Part shown: positions 16,659 through 25,818 of the stretch, in pieces
Layout of the letters: each line of letters starts with the position of its first letter
How positions within the stretch are numbered: the first letter of the stretch is position 1
Source of the DNA: Chitinophaga alhagiae
GTDB taxonomy: Bacteria; Bacteroidota; Bacteroidia; Chitinophagales; Chitinophagaceae
Assembly: GCF_003568665.1 (NCBI RefSeq)
Contig: NZ_QXMH01000003.1
Span: 345,772 to 409,771 of the forward strand
DNA length: 64,000 nucleotides
Reading direction: 5' to 3'
Made by a program: the position numbers and the translations under genes
Notes under the pieces: generated by a model
The model's input: only the letters and a program-made list of their open reading frames with translations
Database searches by the model: none
What the model was told of the DNA's origin: nothing

Positions 16659-19655
16659 ATGCAACGCAACCCCATGGCCGGCATTGTTATGCTGCTGCTG
16701 ATGCCGCTGTTGATAAACGCCCGCTCGCCGGGCACAGATACTACCGGCAAACCCAGCCAGCAACCGGTACCTGAGTTTAAAAATGCCTATAACATTGCCC
16801 TCAGCCTCACCACCCATTACGGCCCCACAGGCAAAGACAGTATCATCAACACATTGGCGGCGCTGGCCTGGTACGCGGGCGTAAAAGAGCCCCGGGAGCT
16901 TCCTGACAAAATAAAACGTTCGGAATATGGCATATTGGCCATGAAGGTGAACGCGCTCCTGAACAACATCGTTAACCCGGACGGTATTTTTTCCTGGACA
17001 GAAACAATATTTAACGAACGTTACCAGGAGGCCCCCAGCCATAAGGCCCCGCTGCTGGATGCATTGAAAAAGGCCTGGGATGCGGGCAGGGCCGCCGCGG
17101 CGGATAGCCTGAAAATGAATAACAAAAAAAGGGAGATAGATACCACGGAGCGGCACCTGCTGCATACCAAAGACACACTGGTTGACAAGGAAAATGTGTT
17201 GCGGTCCAACCGGAAAGACCTGGCATCCATTACAGACCCAACACGGATAGATGGGTACAGATCTATCATTGACGCCGCGGAGAAAGACAGCAGCTCCCTG
17301 GCCAGGTCCCGGGATTCTCTCATCCCGAAACTCAGCGCCGACCTGCAGGAATATGAAAGGCTTGAGAAAGCAGCGGCCGGCCAGGCCGAGAAGTTAAAGA
17401 ACGCCAGGATAGCGGTTTGGAAACTACTGGAAAAGCCCGAATACGATGCGTTCAAAGCGGCAAACTTCAGCCCCGTGTTTACAGGCGTTTCATTTTCCGC
17501 GAGTGATACGGAGAAACTGCAAAACGAACTAAAAGAAATAAGCAAAGGTTCCGTTACCTACGAGCAGTACGTCATCAACAGCGAACAGGCCGGCCTCACC
17601 CCGCTGTCTTTCAAAATGCCGTCACAGGCGGATATGATAGAGGCGCTGGCCATTTACCTTGCCAAAAGAGTAAAGCAGGAAACCGTGTTGTGGTTTTTTG
17701 AAACGCTCCGCAGAAGCGCCGATGCCAATGAGTTGATCAGGGAAGGGTTTCCAGAAACGGTAAAATTGCTGGAAAGTGGCGCAATTTATGAAACCCCCAA
17801 CATGGGCTCCGCCTGGCGTTACGCGCTGTCAAAAGACTTTATTTCCTTTCCGCAACATGCTTTTGAAAGCAAATGGCTGCAAGCATATGTTCCGGAAAGC
17901 GGGCAGAACATTCTCAACGACCTCCGTACCGGCGTTACCATTGCCAGGCTGTTGCAGCAGCAATACAGCTACAACGATATTGTGCGGTACCTGTACATGG
18001 ACATGTTGTCCAGCTCACCGGGCAAACCTGCTATGAGCCAGCACATTGTCAGCCTGCTGTACGGTTTGCAGTACGAATTGCTGGTAAAAACGGGTACCGG
18101 GCACAGGAGCCTGGCCTTTGAAGACTTTGACCGGATGGACAACAACACCTTTATGGTGATGCTTGAACTGATAGACCTCCGTTACCACAAATGCGTGGCA
18201 GGCCTTACTGGCTGGAAAACGGCAGAAAAGAACCTGGCGGCCGGGCAGGTACAGCAACTCAAAACATGGATCGGCAAGTTGCAATTCACGATCAACCAGA
18301 TACAGCTTGCACGGAAGGAACTGGATAAAGCCATCAGTGCGCTCAACAACAAACCTGATATCAGCAATTTTACGTTTTCGCATTACTCGGTATGGAAATT
18401 TTTTGAAGAGCTGATGAGGAACGCATTGCCAGACAGCACGCTTACAGGGCCGGGCATATCTACTTACCGCAAATCGCTGCAATACCTTGCGCAAGCCCAG
18501 GAAATATATGAGCTGCTGGAAAAAAAGAACTACAGCGGCGCTATAGGCGCTACCTTCAACGTGCTGGACGCCATCATGGAATCTGCCGCAGACGGGCCTG
18601 CCAATATGAGATTGCTGGCAGAAACTGTTACAGGGAAGAAAGATGACCTGCCCAAAAGTCTTGCCGGGGCGTATCAAAAAGTGGTGTCCATTTATAAAAC
18701 AACGTTGTCTGATGGCGGCCTCAGTAATCTTATGTCCCTCATTCACGGGAGGATAGATACAGTGGGGCTTCACTTTGAAACAGACAGCAGCGTAAAGGTA
18801 GGCAACATTCCCGCGCTCTACATGGTCAAAGACACCGTCTTTGCCAATGCCAAAGCACTTGAAGATTACATTTGTGCGGCGGTCTTGCACAACGCTGCCA
18901 AGGCGGCAGAAGTTGTTACAACCTTTTCCGGCAACCTGTTGCTCCAGCACAAGCAGGAATATTACGATGTCCGCCAGTCCGCACTGCGCATTGCCAGCTT
19001 TCTGAACGATGTGTCCCTGGCCGGGGACAGCAAACAGCTGGCCCGCGTCATAGAGTCATACGCCATGCCTCCCGGTTCTTACAAACGTAAGAGGAACGTG
19101 TGGTACTCCCTTGACCTCAATGCATTTGTTGGCGCTTACGCCGGCGGCGAATTTCCTGTAAAAACGTTCAACAGGGATGCTACCAATGTGAAGGGCGGCG
19201 GCGTGTGGGGCCTGAGCGCCCCCATCGGCATCTCCTGGAGCCGCACCATCGGGAAGAAAGCAGCAGAACGAACTATCTCCAAAAACGGCAATCTCAAAAA
19301 CAAACGGTCTGGCTGGTATACACCCTCCGGGCATACCTTCAGCTTCACGCTAAGCGTGGTAGATATCGGCGCCGTGGTCAGCTACCGGTTTACCAATACA
19401 GAATCCGTACGGCCGCAGGAATTTAAATGGGACCAACTGGTAAGCCCCGGTATTCACGCCGGGTGGGGCATTCCCGGTACGCCGCTGGTAATTAACACGG
19501 GGTTCGTGTTCACCCCGCAGCTCAGGCGGGTGGAAGCTGTAACAGGCGAAACGGCGGTTGACAGGCAGTTCAACACCTTCCGCCTCTACGGCGGCATCTT
19601 CTTCGATATTCCCCTGTTCAACCTGTGGGAACGGAAAAGCATCACCAGGAGATAA
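16659..19655 (+). CDS. Large secreted protein of unknown function
   Basis: I do not recognise this protein. From ATG 16659 it has 998 residues; an in-frame TTG at 16620 and an ATG at 16674 are alternatives. Residues about 6-20 form a signal peptide (MAGIVMLLLMPLLINARS). Residues about 30-830 are mostly helical, with a coiled-coil-like part near 145-260 (KKREIDTTERHLLHTKDTL). The last 150 residues differ: they alternate aromatic and Gly residues (YSLDLNAFVGAYAGGEF, FRLYGGIFFDIPLF) and look like beta-strands of an outer-membrane barrel. This suggests a long periplasmic or surface helical part anchored by a small barrel. It is a single-gene unit with its own promoter and a 20-bp palindrome upstream. 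Confidence 0.75.
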   Translation: MQRNPMAGIVMLLLMPLLINARSPGTDTTGKPSQQPVPEFKNAYNIALSLTTHYGPTGKDSIINTLAALAWYAGVKEPRELPDKIKRSEYGILAMKVNALLNNIVNPDGIFSWTETIFNERYQEAPSHKAPLLDALKKAWDAGRAAAADSLKMNNKKREIDTTERHLLHTKDTLVDKENVLRSNRKDLASITDPTRIDGYRSIIDAAEKDSSSLARSRDSLIPKLSADLQEYERLEKAAAGQAEKLKNARIAVWKLLEKPEYDAFKAANFSPVFTGVSFSASDTEKLQNELKEISKGSVTYEQYVINSEQAGLTPLSFKMPSQADMIEALAIYLAKRVKQETVLWFFETLRRSADANELIREGFPETVKLLESGAIYETPNMGSAWRYALSKDFISFPQHAFESKWLQAYVPESGQNILNDLRTGVTIARLLQQQYSYNDIVRYLYMDMLSSSPGKPAMSQHIVSLLYGLQYELLVKTGTGHRSLAFEDFDRMDNNTFMVMLELIDLRYHKCVAGLTGWKTAEKNLAAGQVQQLKTWIGKLQFTINQIQLARKELDKAISALNNKPDISNFTFSHYSVWKFFEELMRNALPDSTLTGPGISTYRKSLQYLAQAQEIYELLEKKNYSGAIGATFNVLDAIMESAADGPANMRLLAETVTGKKDDLPKSLAGAYQKVVSIYKTTLSDGGLSNLMSLIHGRIDTVGLHFETDSSVKVGNIPALYMVKDTVFANAKALEDYICAAVLHNAAKAAEVVTTFSGNLLLQHKQEYYDVRQSALRIASFLNDVSLAGDSKQLARVIESYAMPPGSYKRKRNVWYSLDLNAFVGAYAGGEFPVKTFNRDATNVKGGGVWGLSAPIGISWSRTIGKKAAERTISKNGNLKNKRSGWYTPSGHTFSFTLSVVDIGAVVSYRFTNTESVRPQEFKWDQLVSPGIHAGWGIPGTPLVINTGFVFTPQLRRVEAVTGETAVDRQFNTFRLYGGIFFDIPLFNLWERKSITRR

Positions 19656-19657
19656 AA

Positions 19658-19688
19658 AAAGGGCTGGCCGATAACCGGCCAGCCCTTT
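19658..19688. terminator. Bidirectional terminator
   Basis: AAAGGGCTGGCC (19658-19669) pairs with GGCCAGCCCTTT (19677-19688). It lies between the convergent ends of the 998-aa gene and pcm and has A/T runs on both sides. Confidence 0.85.
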
Positions 19689-19703
19689 CAAAATATCTTC
19701 TCC

Positions 19704-20360
19704 TCACCCCTTCTTCCCCGTCAGCATCGGCACAAAAGAAAAATCATCAAACACCTCCCGTTCAAACTCGTCTTCTCCTGTTTTGGTGATCCGCAACATG
19801 CGCTGCACGTCTTGCCCGCCTACGGGTATCACCATCTTCCCGCCAATTTTCAGCTGCTGCAGCAGCTTCTCCGGCAGCTGGGGAGCGGCGGCCGTTACCA
19901 GTATCTTGTCAAACGGCGCAAAAGTGGGCAGGCCTTCATACCCGTCCCCATAAAAAAACCGCAAAGTGGGGTACTTTGCCTTGAAGGGGAACTGTTTTAC
20001 AAGGTCAAACAGTTTTTTCTGCCTTTCAATAGTATACACATTCGCCTTCAGCTCTCCCAGTACACATGCCTGGTAAGCGCTGCCGGTGCCGATCTCAAGG
20101 ATTTTCTCAAAGGGTTTGACTTCCAACAACTGGGTTTGATATGCTACCGTATACGGCTGCGATATGGTCTGCCCTTCCCCTATTGGAAACGCCCTGTCTT
20201 CATATGCGATCCCTTCAAAAGCCGTGTCCAGGAAGTAATGCCGGGGAATGTTGTTGATGGCCGCCAGTACATTTTCATCCGTAATGCCTTTCTGCCTGAT
20301 GTTGTCTACCAATTGTTTGCGTAATCCTTTTTGCTTATAGTTATCTTCGTACCGCCTCAT
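19704..20360 (-). CDS. pcm: Protein-L-isoaspartate O-methyltransferase
   Basis: Repairs isoaspartyl residues in aged proteins by methylation with S-adenosylmethionine; cytoplasmic. At 218 residues it has normal length. Motifs are the PCMT signature GEGQTISQPYTVAYQ at about 62-76, the SAM-binding motif ILEIGTGSAYQACVLGEL, and YGDGYEGLPTFAPFDKILVT. The start codon lies only 5 nt beyond the predicted -7 element, so the mRNA is probably leaderless. It diverges from the HEAT-repeat gene. Confidence 0.93.
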   Translation of the reverse strand: MRRYEDNYKQKGLRKQLVDNIRQKGITDENVLAAINNIPRHYFLDTAFEGIAYEDRAFPIGEGQTISQPYTVAYQTQLLEVKPFEKILEIGTGSAYQACVLGELKANVYTIERQKKLFDLVKQFPFKAKYPTLRFFYGDGYEGLPTFAPFDKILVTAAAPQLPEKLLQQLKIGGKMVIPVGGQDVQRMLRITKTGEDEFEREVFDDFSFVPMLTGKKG

Positions 20361-20365
20361 GGGCG

Positions 20366-20373
20366 CAAAATTA
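20366..20373 (-). promoter_or_regulatory. -7 element for pcm
   Basis: On the minus strand TAATTTTG matches TAnnTTTG. It ends 5 nt before the pcm ATG. It also lies inside the longest possible version of the HEAT-repeat frame, which argues for that gene starting later. Confidence 0.55.
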
Positions 20374-20403
20374 ACTATTACAAGCGATTTTCAAAGTTGT
20401 TAC

Positions 20404-21150
20404 ATGGCATTTTACGACCTGTCAAAAGAAGCCCGCGCGGCACTTGTGCAACAGATGGAAGATACCATCGGCAAAGCCCTGCGGTCAGGCCGCCTGGCCC
20501 CTTTAGAGGCCTATGCGGCCGATGAGGATACCTACATCCGCAAAAGCGCCTATCAGGCCCTGGGCCGCCTGTACGCCGATCGTCCGCAACAGGCGCTGGA
20601 GGCCATTGCTCGGCTCCTGGAAGCAGCGGACCCGAAAGTGAGGCAGACGGCCGTAAACGCCGCCGGCGAGATCGGCCGCGGCAATTTTGAGGTGGTCAGC
20701 GCCGTTATGGATAAAGGCCTGCTGGATGAACACCATATAGTGCGCAACGCAGTGATCGGCTCCGTGAAAAAGATGGGCGAAAAGAACCCCGTGCCCGTAC
20801 TGGCCTGGGCAAAGGGCTACCTCCGGCACCCGGATAAGGAGATACGGCGGGAAATATGCCACGGTATTGAGCTGAGGGGAAGAACGCACCCGCAAGACAT
20901 TCTGCCCCTGCTGGAAAGCCTGCAGCACGACAAGACGGCCCGCGTGCGCAACACCCTGGTGCACGTGCTGGGGCAGATAGCCTATAAAAAGGGCTGCCTG
21001 GAAACCGTGGTGGCCGCCCTCAAGACCTGGGAAAACCAGGCCCTGGTGCAGGATGCGCTGGTAGAAATCATTGACGTACACGGGCGCTACAGCAACTTTG
21101 CGGTAAAAACGCAGGCCCAGGCAACGGAATATATAACAAAATCATTCTGA
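20404..21150 (+). CDS. HEAT-repeat protein
   Basis: 248 residues made almost wholly of paired helices with HEAT-repeat spacing (YIRKSAYQALGRLYADRPQQ, KVRQTAVNAAGEIGRG, HIVRNAVIGSVKKMG, ARVRNTLVHVLGQIA). It is related to the HEAT-type adaptors and to the AlkD fold, but the residues AlkD needs for damaged-base recognition cannot be confirmed by eye, so DNA repair is only a possibility. The start at 20404 is preferred over 20359, because the latter overlaps the pcm start and its promoter. Phosphoglucomutase follows after 82 nt. Confidence 0.8.
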   Translation: MAFYDLSKEARAALVQQMEDTIGKALRSGRLAPLEAYAADEDTYIRKSAYQALGRLYADRPQQALEAIARLLEAADPKVRQTAVNAAGEIGRGNFEVVSAVMDKGLLDEHHIVRNAVIGSVKKMGEKNPVPVLAWAKGYLRHPDKEIRREICHGIELRGRTHPQDILPLLESLQHDKTARVRNTLVHVLGQIAYKKGCLETVVAALKTWENQALVQDALVEIIDVHGRYSNFAVKTQAQATEYITKSF

Positions 21151-21232
21151 ATGAATCCGGCATGATATTGGTTTTCTCATTAATTTACACTCCCGATTAT
21201 ACATTAGTGCCCTGTAAACAGTATATTAATCT

Positions 21233-22957
21233 ATGGACGCAAATATTCTCAGTAAAGTAGAACAATGGCTGGATGGCGGCTTTGACGCAGAAACCGTGGC
21301 AGCCGTACGGAAACTCCAGCAGGAAAACCCGGAAGAGTTAACCGACGCATTTTACCGCAGCCTCGAATTTGGCACCGGCGGCCTGCGGGGCGTCATGGGC
21401 CCCGGCACCAACCGGATGAACAAGTACACCGTGGGAATAGCCACGCAAGGCTTTGCCAACTACCTCAAAAAATCCTTTACAGGAGAGATCAAGATGGCCA
21501 TTGCGCATGACAGCCGGAACAACAGCCGCTTCTTTGCCGAAGTAACGGCCAACGTAATGGCCGCCAACGGCATCAAGGTGTTTTTGTTTGAAAGCCTGCG
21601 CCCCACGCCGGAGCTTTCCTTCGCCATCCGCCACCTGCAGTGCCAGGCGGGCGTAGTGGTCACCGCCTCTCACAACCCCCGTGAATACAACGGGTACAAG
21701 GCATACTGGAACGATGGCGCGCAGCTGGTGCCCCCGCACGACAAGAACGTGATACAGGAAGTGGAGAAGATCGCCGGCATTGGCGAAGTGAAATGGACGG
21801 GCTGGGAACAGAACATCACCCTCATCGGTAAAGATATGGACGAGGCCTACCTGCAAATGCTCAAGGGCCTCAGCGTACATCCTGAAATAGTGGCGGCGCA
21901 GCATGACCTCAAGATCGTGTACACCCCCATTCACGGCACCGGCATCACCCTGGTACCGGAAATACTGAAACGCTTCGGCTTCACCAACGTACATGTTGTG
22001 GAAGAACAAGCCAAACCCGACGGGAACTTCCCCACGGTAGTATATCCCAACCCGGAAGAGGCAGAAGCCATGAGCATAGGCCTCAAGAAGGCCGCCGCCC
22101 TGGATGCGGACATTCTGCTGGGTACAGACCCTGATGCGGACCGTGTAGGCATTGCCGTGAAAGACCATACCGGCAAATGGATACTCCTGAACGGGAACCA
22201 GACGGCCGTGCTGCTCTTCAATTACATTATTGAAGCGCGCAAACGTAAAGGCCTTGCCCGGCCGAACGACTACATCTGCAAAACCGTGGTAACCTCAGAC
22301 CTGATAGACGTGTTTGCCGCCAGCAACAACATCCGTTGCTACAACACCCTTACAGGCTTCAAATGGATAGCCGACCTCATCCGCCGCAAGGAAGGGGAAG
22401 AGAACTTCATTTGCGGAGGGGAAGAATCTTATGGTTACATGATCGGCGATAACGTGCGGGACAAAGACGCCATTGCCTCCGTGGCCATGATCTGCGAAAT
22501 GGCGGCCTACGCCAAAAACCAGGGCAAGTCACTGTTTGAGCAACTGATTGACGTGTACCTCCAGTACGGTTTTTATAAAGAGTCCCTCATTTCCATCACC
22601 AAAAAGGGCATGAAGGGAGCGGAAGAAATTGCGGCCATGATGACGGCATACCGCCAGCAGCCGCCTGCCGCCATCAACGGCTCCCCGGTGGTGAAGATCT
22701 TTGACTACCAGTTGCAGCACGTGACCACGCTGGCTACCGGCGAAAAAACGCCGATAGACCTGCCTAAATCCAACGTATTGCAATTCCTGCTGGAAGACGG
22801 CAGCCGCATTTCTGCGCGCCCCTCCGGCACGGAGCCGAAGATCAAATTCTACTTCAGCGTACACGAGCCGCTGGATAGCGTGGCAGACGTGGAAAGAGTG
22901 GAGCAGTTGCTGGATACCAAAGTCAGCAATATTATTCACGATATGAAACTTGGATGA
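21233..22957 (+). CDS. Phosphoglucomutase/phosphomannomutase
   Basis: Interconverts hexose 1- and 6-phosphates, feeding glycolysis and sugar-nucleotide synthesis; cytoplasmic. 574 residues, the length of the PgcA-type enzymes. Active-site phosphoserine loop TASHNPREYNG near 143-153, metal loop GTDPDADR near 297-304, sugar-binding loop GGEESYG near 394-400, and phosphate-binding loop RPSGTEPKIKF near 528-538 are all intact. The stop codon overlaps the next gene's first possible ATG (ATGA). Confidence 0.95.
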   Translation: MDANILSKVEQWLDGGFDAETVAAVRKLQQENPEELTDAFYRSLEFGTGGLRGVMGPGTNRMNKYTVGIATQGFANYLKKSFTGEIKMAIAHDSRNNSRFFAEVTANVMAANGIKVFLFESLRPTPELSFAIRHLQCQAGVVVTASHNPREYNGYKAYWNDGAQLVPPHDKNVIQEVEKIAGIGEVKWTGWEQNITLIGKDMDEAYLQMLKGLSVHPEIVAAQHDLKIVYTPIHGTGITLVPEILKRFGFTNVHVVEEQAKPDGNFPTVVYPNPEEAEAMSIGLKKAAALDADILLGTDPDADRVGIAVKDHTGKWILLNGNQTAVLLFNYIIEARKRKGLARPNDYICKTVVTSDLIDVFAASNNIRCYNTLTGFKWIADLIRRKEGEENFICGGEESYGYMIGDNVRDKDAIASVAMICEMAAYAKNQGKSLFEQLIDVYLQYGFYKESLISITKKGMKGAEEIAAMMTAYRQQPPAAINGSPVVKIFDYQLQHVTTLATGEKTPIDLPKSNVLQFLLEDGSRISARPSGTEPKIKFYFSVHEPLDSVADVERVEQLLDTKVSNIIHDMKLG

Positions 22958-23937
22958 TCCTATTTCGAGTAAAAAAAATGCACACAGGCGGGTCCTCATA
23001 TACCTTATGCCTGTGTGCATTTTTATTTTGGGCCAACGCCACCGGGGCGCAAGACACCGCCAAAAAAGGTTTCTTTGATGTGCCTGATACCGTTATGCCC
23101 GCCCGGGTGTGGACCCTGGCCGCCGGTTCCGCGGCCGCCTATACCGGCTCCCTGCTGGTGCTGAACAAGTACTGGTATAAAGACTATCCCAAACGCAGCC
23201 TGCATACCATCAACGATTTCGGGGAATGGCTGCAAATGGACAAGTTCGGCCATGTGTACAGCGCTTATCTTTTCTCCAAATACAGTCGTGAAATATGGCG
23301 CTGGAGCGGGCTTCCGCGCAAGCAGCAAATATGGATAGGCGGCCTGAGCGGGTTTGCCTTCCAGTCCGTCATAGAATTTCTTGACGCGCATTCCGCGCAA
23401 TGGGGCTGGTCCTGGGGAGACATGGGCGCCAATGCCCTCGGCGCCGGCATCATGATCGGCCAGGAGCTGGCCTGGAACGAGCAGCGCTTCCAGCTTAAAT
23501 TTTCCTCCACGCCGGTGCATTACCGGGACCCCGTGCTCAGGGCGCGCGCTATTGACCAGTTTGGTACGCGCCTGGTAGAAAGAACGCTCAAGGATTACAA
23601 TTCACAAACCTATTGGCTCTCCATGAACATCTCCAGCCTGTTGCAGGAAAAGAACATGCCCCGCTGGCTCAACGTGGCGGTGGGTTATGGCGTGGAAGGA
23701 TTGTATGGCGCAAGGGGCAATAACTGGGAAGATGGCGAAGACGTACTATACAGCTACTCCCACATCCGCCGTACCCGCCGGGTGTTTCTTTCACCGGATG
23801 TGGACTTCACCAAAATACCCACCCGCCATAAGGGCGTAAAGATCCTCTTCCAGGTACTGAACATGATCAAAGTACCGGCTCCTGCGCTGGAGGTGAACGG
23901 CGCTGGACAATTGAAATTACATGCATTGAAATTCTGA
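22954..23937 (+). CDS. DUF2279 family exported protein
   Basis: 327 residues from ATG 22954, which overlaps the phosphoglucomutase stop as ATGA, or 319 from ATG 22978. Either way the N-terminus gives a signal peptide (SYTLCLCAFLFWANATGAQ). The body matches DUF2279 (periplasmic/lipoprotein-like): DKFGHVYSAYLFSKY, SGFAFQSVIEFLDAHSAQWG, and WGDMGANALGAG with its GAN motif. Function is unknown. A terminator-like hairpin covers the second ATG and the signal-peptide codons, so translation from 22954 coupled to the previous gene is the likelier arrangement. Confidence 0.8.
   Translation: MILFRVKKMHTGGSSYTLCLCAFLFWANATGAQDTAKKGFFDVPDTVMPARVWTLAAGSAAAYTGSLLVLNKYWYKDYPKRSLHTINDFGEWLQMDKFGHVYSAYLFSKYSREIWRWSGLPRKQQIWIGGLSGFAFQSVIEFLDAHSAQWGWSWGDMGANALGAGIMIGQELAWNEQRFQLKFSSTPVHYRDPVLRARAIDQFGTRLVERTLKDYNSQTYWLSMNISSLLQEKNMPRWLNVAVGYGVEGLYGARGNNWEDGEDVLYSYSHIRRTRRVFLSPDVDFTKIPTRHKGVKILFQVLNMIKVPAPALEVNGAGQLKLHALKF
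22971..23030 (+). terminator. Terminator-like hairpin over the DUF2279 gene start
   Basis: ATGCACACAGGC (22978-22989) pairs with GCCTGTGTGCAT (23009-23020), extended by A-T pairs at the base and followed by TTTTATTTT. It lies 21 nt beyond the phosphoglucomutase stop and inside the next coding region. Confidence 0.75.
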
Positions 23938-23944
23938 CGGTGCG

Positions 23945-24442
23945 TTACACCAGGTAAGCAGAACGTATCTCCTCCCCGTCTACGTCTACCATCACCATGT
24001 CTTGCAAGGTGGTGGAAAGGCTGTAGCCCACAAAGTCAACGTATAACGGAAATGATTTGTGGCGGCGGTCTACCAGCACGGCCGTCTGTATTTTCTTGGG
24101 AAGGTATTGCAGGAAGGGTTTCAGCGCGTACAGCATGGTACGGCCGGAGTTGGCCACATCATCTATCAGTACTATCACTTTGCCGGTAAAGTCCGCCTGT
24201 TGGGAAATGGTCACTTCGCGCGGTGCCTGTTTGTCCAGCCTGATCTCCATCACTTCTATGTTGAAAGTGGCAATGCGGCGGAGGTGCGCGGCAATCTTGT
24301 TGGTGAGAATGGAGCCGCGGTCCCAGATGCCGACCAGTATCACAGAAGGCTCATCATAATTGTGTTCATATATTTCATACGCAATCCGTTCTATCTTCTT
24401 TTCTATTGCCTCTTGCGTCAGGATAACGTTCTTATTTTCCAT
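23945..24442 (-). CDS. Phosphoribosyltransferase (PyrR-like)
   Basis: 165 residues of the type I phosphoribosyltransferase fold. The PRPP-binding loop is VIVLIDDVANSGRTMLYAL at about 101-119; the DRRHKSFPLYVDFVGYSL segment matches the PyrR/uracil-PRTase group. Without the pyr operon nearby, regulation of pyrimidine genes cannot be inferred, and purine salvage remains possible. ATG 24442 is chosen over 24463 because the -7 element at 24461-24468 overlaps the latter. Its 3' end faces the DUF2279 gene with only 7 nt between. Confidence 0.85.
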   Translation of the reverse strand: MENKNVILTQEAIEKKIERIAYEIYEHNYDEPSVILVGIWDRGSILTNKIAAHLRRIATFNIEVMEIRLDKQAPREVTISQQADFTGKVIVLIDDVANSGRTMLYALKPFLQYLPKKIQTAVLVDRRHKSFPLYVDFVGYSLSTTLQDMVMVDVDGEEIRSAYLV

Positions 24443-24460
24443 ATTGCGGTTTTGTGCAGC

Positions 24461-24468
24461 CAAAAATA
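24461..24468 (-). promoter_or_regulatory. -7 element for the phosphoribosyltransferase
   Basis: On the minus strand TATTTTTG matches TAnnTTTG, leaving a short leader of about 13 nt before ATG 24442. Confidence 0.55.
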
Positions 24469-24503
24469 CATAAATTGCGATAACAACCGGTCAAATCAAG
24501 GAT

Positions 24504-25802
24504 ATGCAAATTGTCAGTCAGTTACTTTTCCTCATTGCCCTTGGCGTGGCAATATATATATTTTCACGCAGGGCGCTGGGCATCAGGCGGAATATATTAC
24601 TGGGCAGGGACGTGCAGCTCAATGACCAGCCCGCGCTACGCTGGAAGAACCTGTTGCTGCTGGCCTTCGGGCAGAAAAAAATGTTCCGCAATCCCCTGGT
24701 GGCCGTACTGCACTTTTTCGTATATGCGGGTTTCCTGATCATCAACATCGAGATACTGGAGATCATTATTGACGGCATGGCCGGCACCCACCGCATTTTT
24801 GCGCCTTACATGGGCGCGCTGTACAGCGTGCTGATCGGCTGCTTCGAGATACTGGCCGTACTGGTGGCCGGCGCCTGCCTCATCTTCCTGGTACGCCGCA
24901 ACCTGCTGAAACTGAAACGTTTTATCAGCAAAGACCTGAACGGGTGGCCGCGCTCAGACGCCAATTACATCCTGCTCACAGAGATCATCCTGATGCTGCT
25001 GTTCCTGACCATGAACACGGCAGACCAGGTGCTGCAAAGCCGCGGCGCGGAACACTACTACGCAACGGGCCCTTTCTGGGTCACCGGCCACTTTGCCCCG
25101 TTGTTGTCCGGCCTGTCAGACAGCGCGCTGCTGGCCGTTGAGCGCGGCGCCTGGTGGCTGCATATACTGGGTGTGCTGGCCTTTCTGAACTATCTCCCTT
25201 TTTCCAAACACCTGCACATCATATTGGCCTTTCCCAACGCTTATTATTCAGACCTGCGGCCCAAAGGCAAAATGGAGAACATGCCCGCCATCCAGCAGGA
25301 AGTATTGTACGCCATGCAGCCGGAACTGGCCGCCAATGCGCCCGCGTCAGACACGGTGCCCAAGTTTGGCGCCAAAGACGTGCAGGACCTTACCTGGAAA
25401 AACCTGCTGGACGCTTACGCCTGTACCGAATGCGGTCGCTGCTCCGCCGCCTGCCCCGCTACACAAACCGGCAAGGCGCTTTCTCCCCGGCTCATTATGA
25501 TGAAAACGCGGGACCGGCTGGAGCAAGTAGGCCAACAGAAGAACGGGGAAGCAGACGGCAAAAGCCTGCTGCGCGATTATATTACGGAAGAAGAGCTGCG
25601 CGCCTGCACCAGTTGCGCGGCCTGCGTGGAAGAATGCCCGGTGAGCATCAATCCCCTGCACATCATTTTGCAGATGCGCCGCCACCTGGTGATGGAAGAG
25701 TCCAGCGCCCCGGCGGAGTGGAACATGATGTTCTCCAATATCGAGAACAACATGGCCCCCTGGAAATTCAGCCCTGATGACCGTGACGCCTGGGCTCACT
25801 AA
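24504..25802 (+). CDS. Membrane Fe-S oxidoreductase subunit, HdrE/NarI-like plus ferredoxin domain
   Basis: 432 residues. The first 260 carry about six membrane segments with His residues placed as in heme-b NarI/HdrE subunits (VLHFFVYAG, WWLHILGVLAFL, KHLHIIL). The C-terminal part is a two-cluster ferredoxin domain with CTECGRCSAACPA near 305 and CTSCAACVEECPV near 370, each a CxxCxxCxxxCP motif for one 4Fe-4S cluster. It is followed after 16 nt by the CCG-domain protein, so the two probably form one membrane complex passing electrons between quinone and a soluble partner. The partner is not shown by the sequence. Confidence 0.85.
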   Translation: MQIVSQLLFLIALGVAIYIFSRRALGIRRNILLGRDVQLNDQPALRWKNLLLLAFGQKKMFRNPLVAVLHFFVYAGFLIINIEILEIIIDGMAGTHRIFAPYMGALYSVLIGCFEILAVLVAGACLIFLVRRNLLKLKRFISKDLNGWPRSDANYILLTEIILMLLFLTMNTADQVLQSRGAEHYYATGPFWVTGHFAPLLSGLSDSALLAVERGAWWLHILGVLAFLNYLPFSKHLHIILAFPNAYYSDLRPKGKMENMPAIQQEVLYAMQPELAANAPASDTVPKFGAKDVQDLTWKNLLDAYACTECGRCSAACPATQTGKALSPRLIMMKTRDRLEQVGQQKNGEADGKSLLRDYITEEELRACTSCAACVEECPVSINPLHIILQMRRHLVMEESSAPAEWNMMFSNIENNMAPWKFSPDDRDAWAH

Positions 25803-25818
25803 CCGAAAAAAGAATTGT

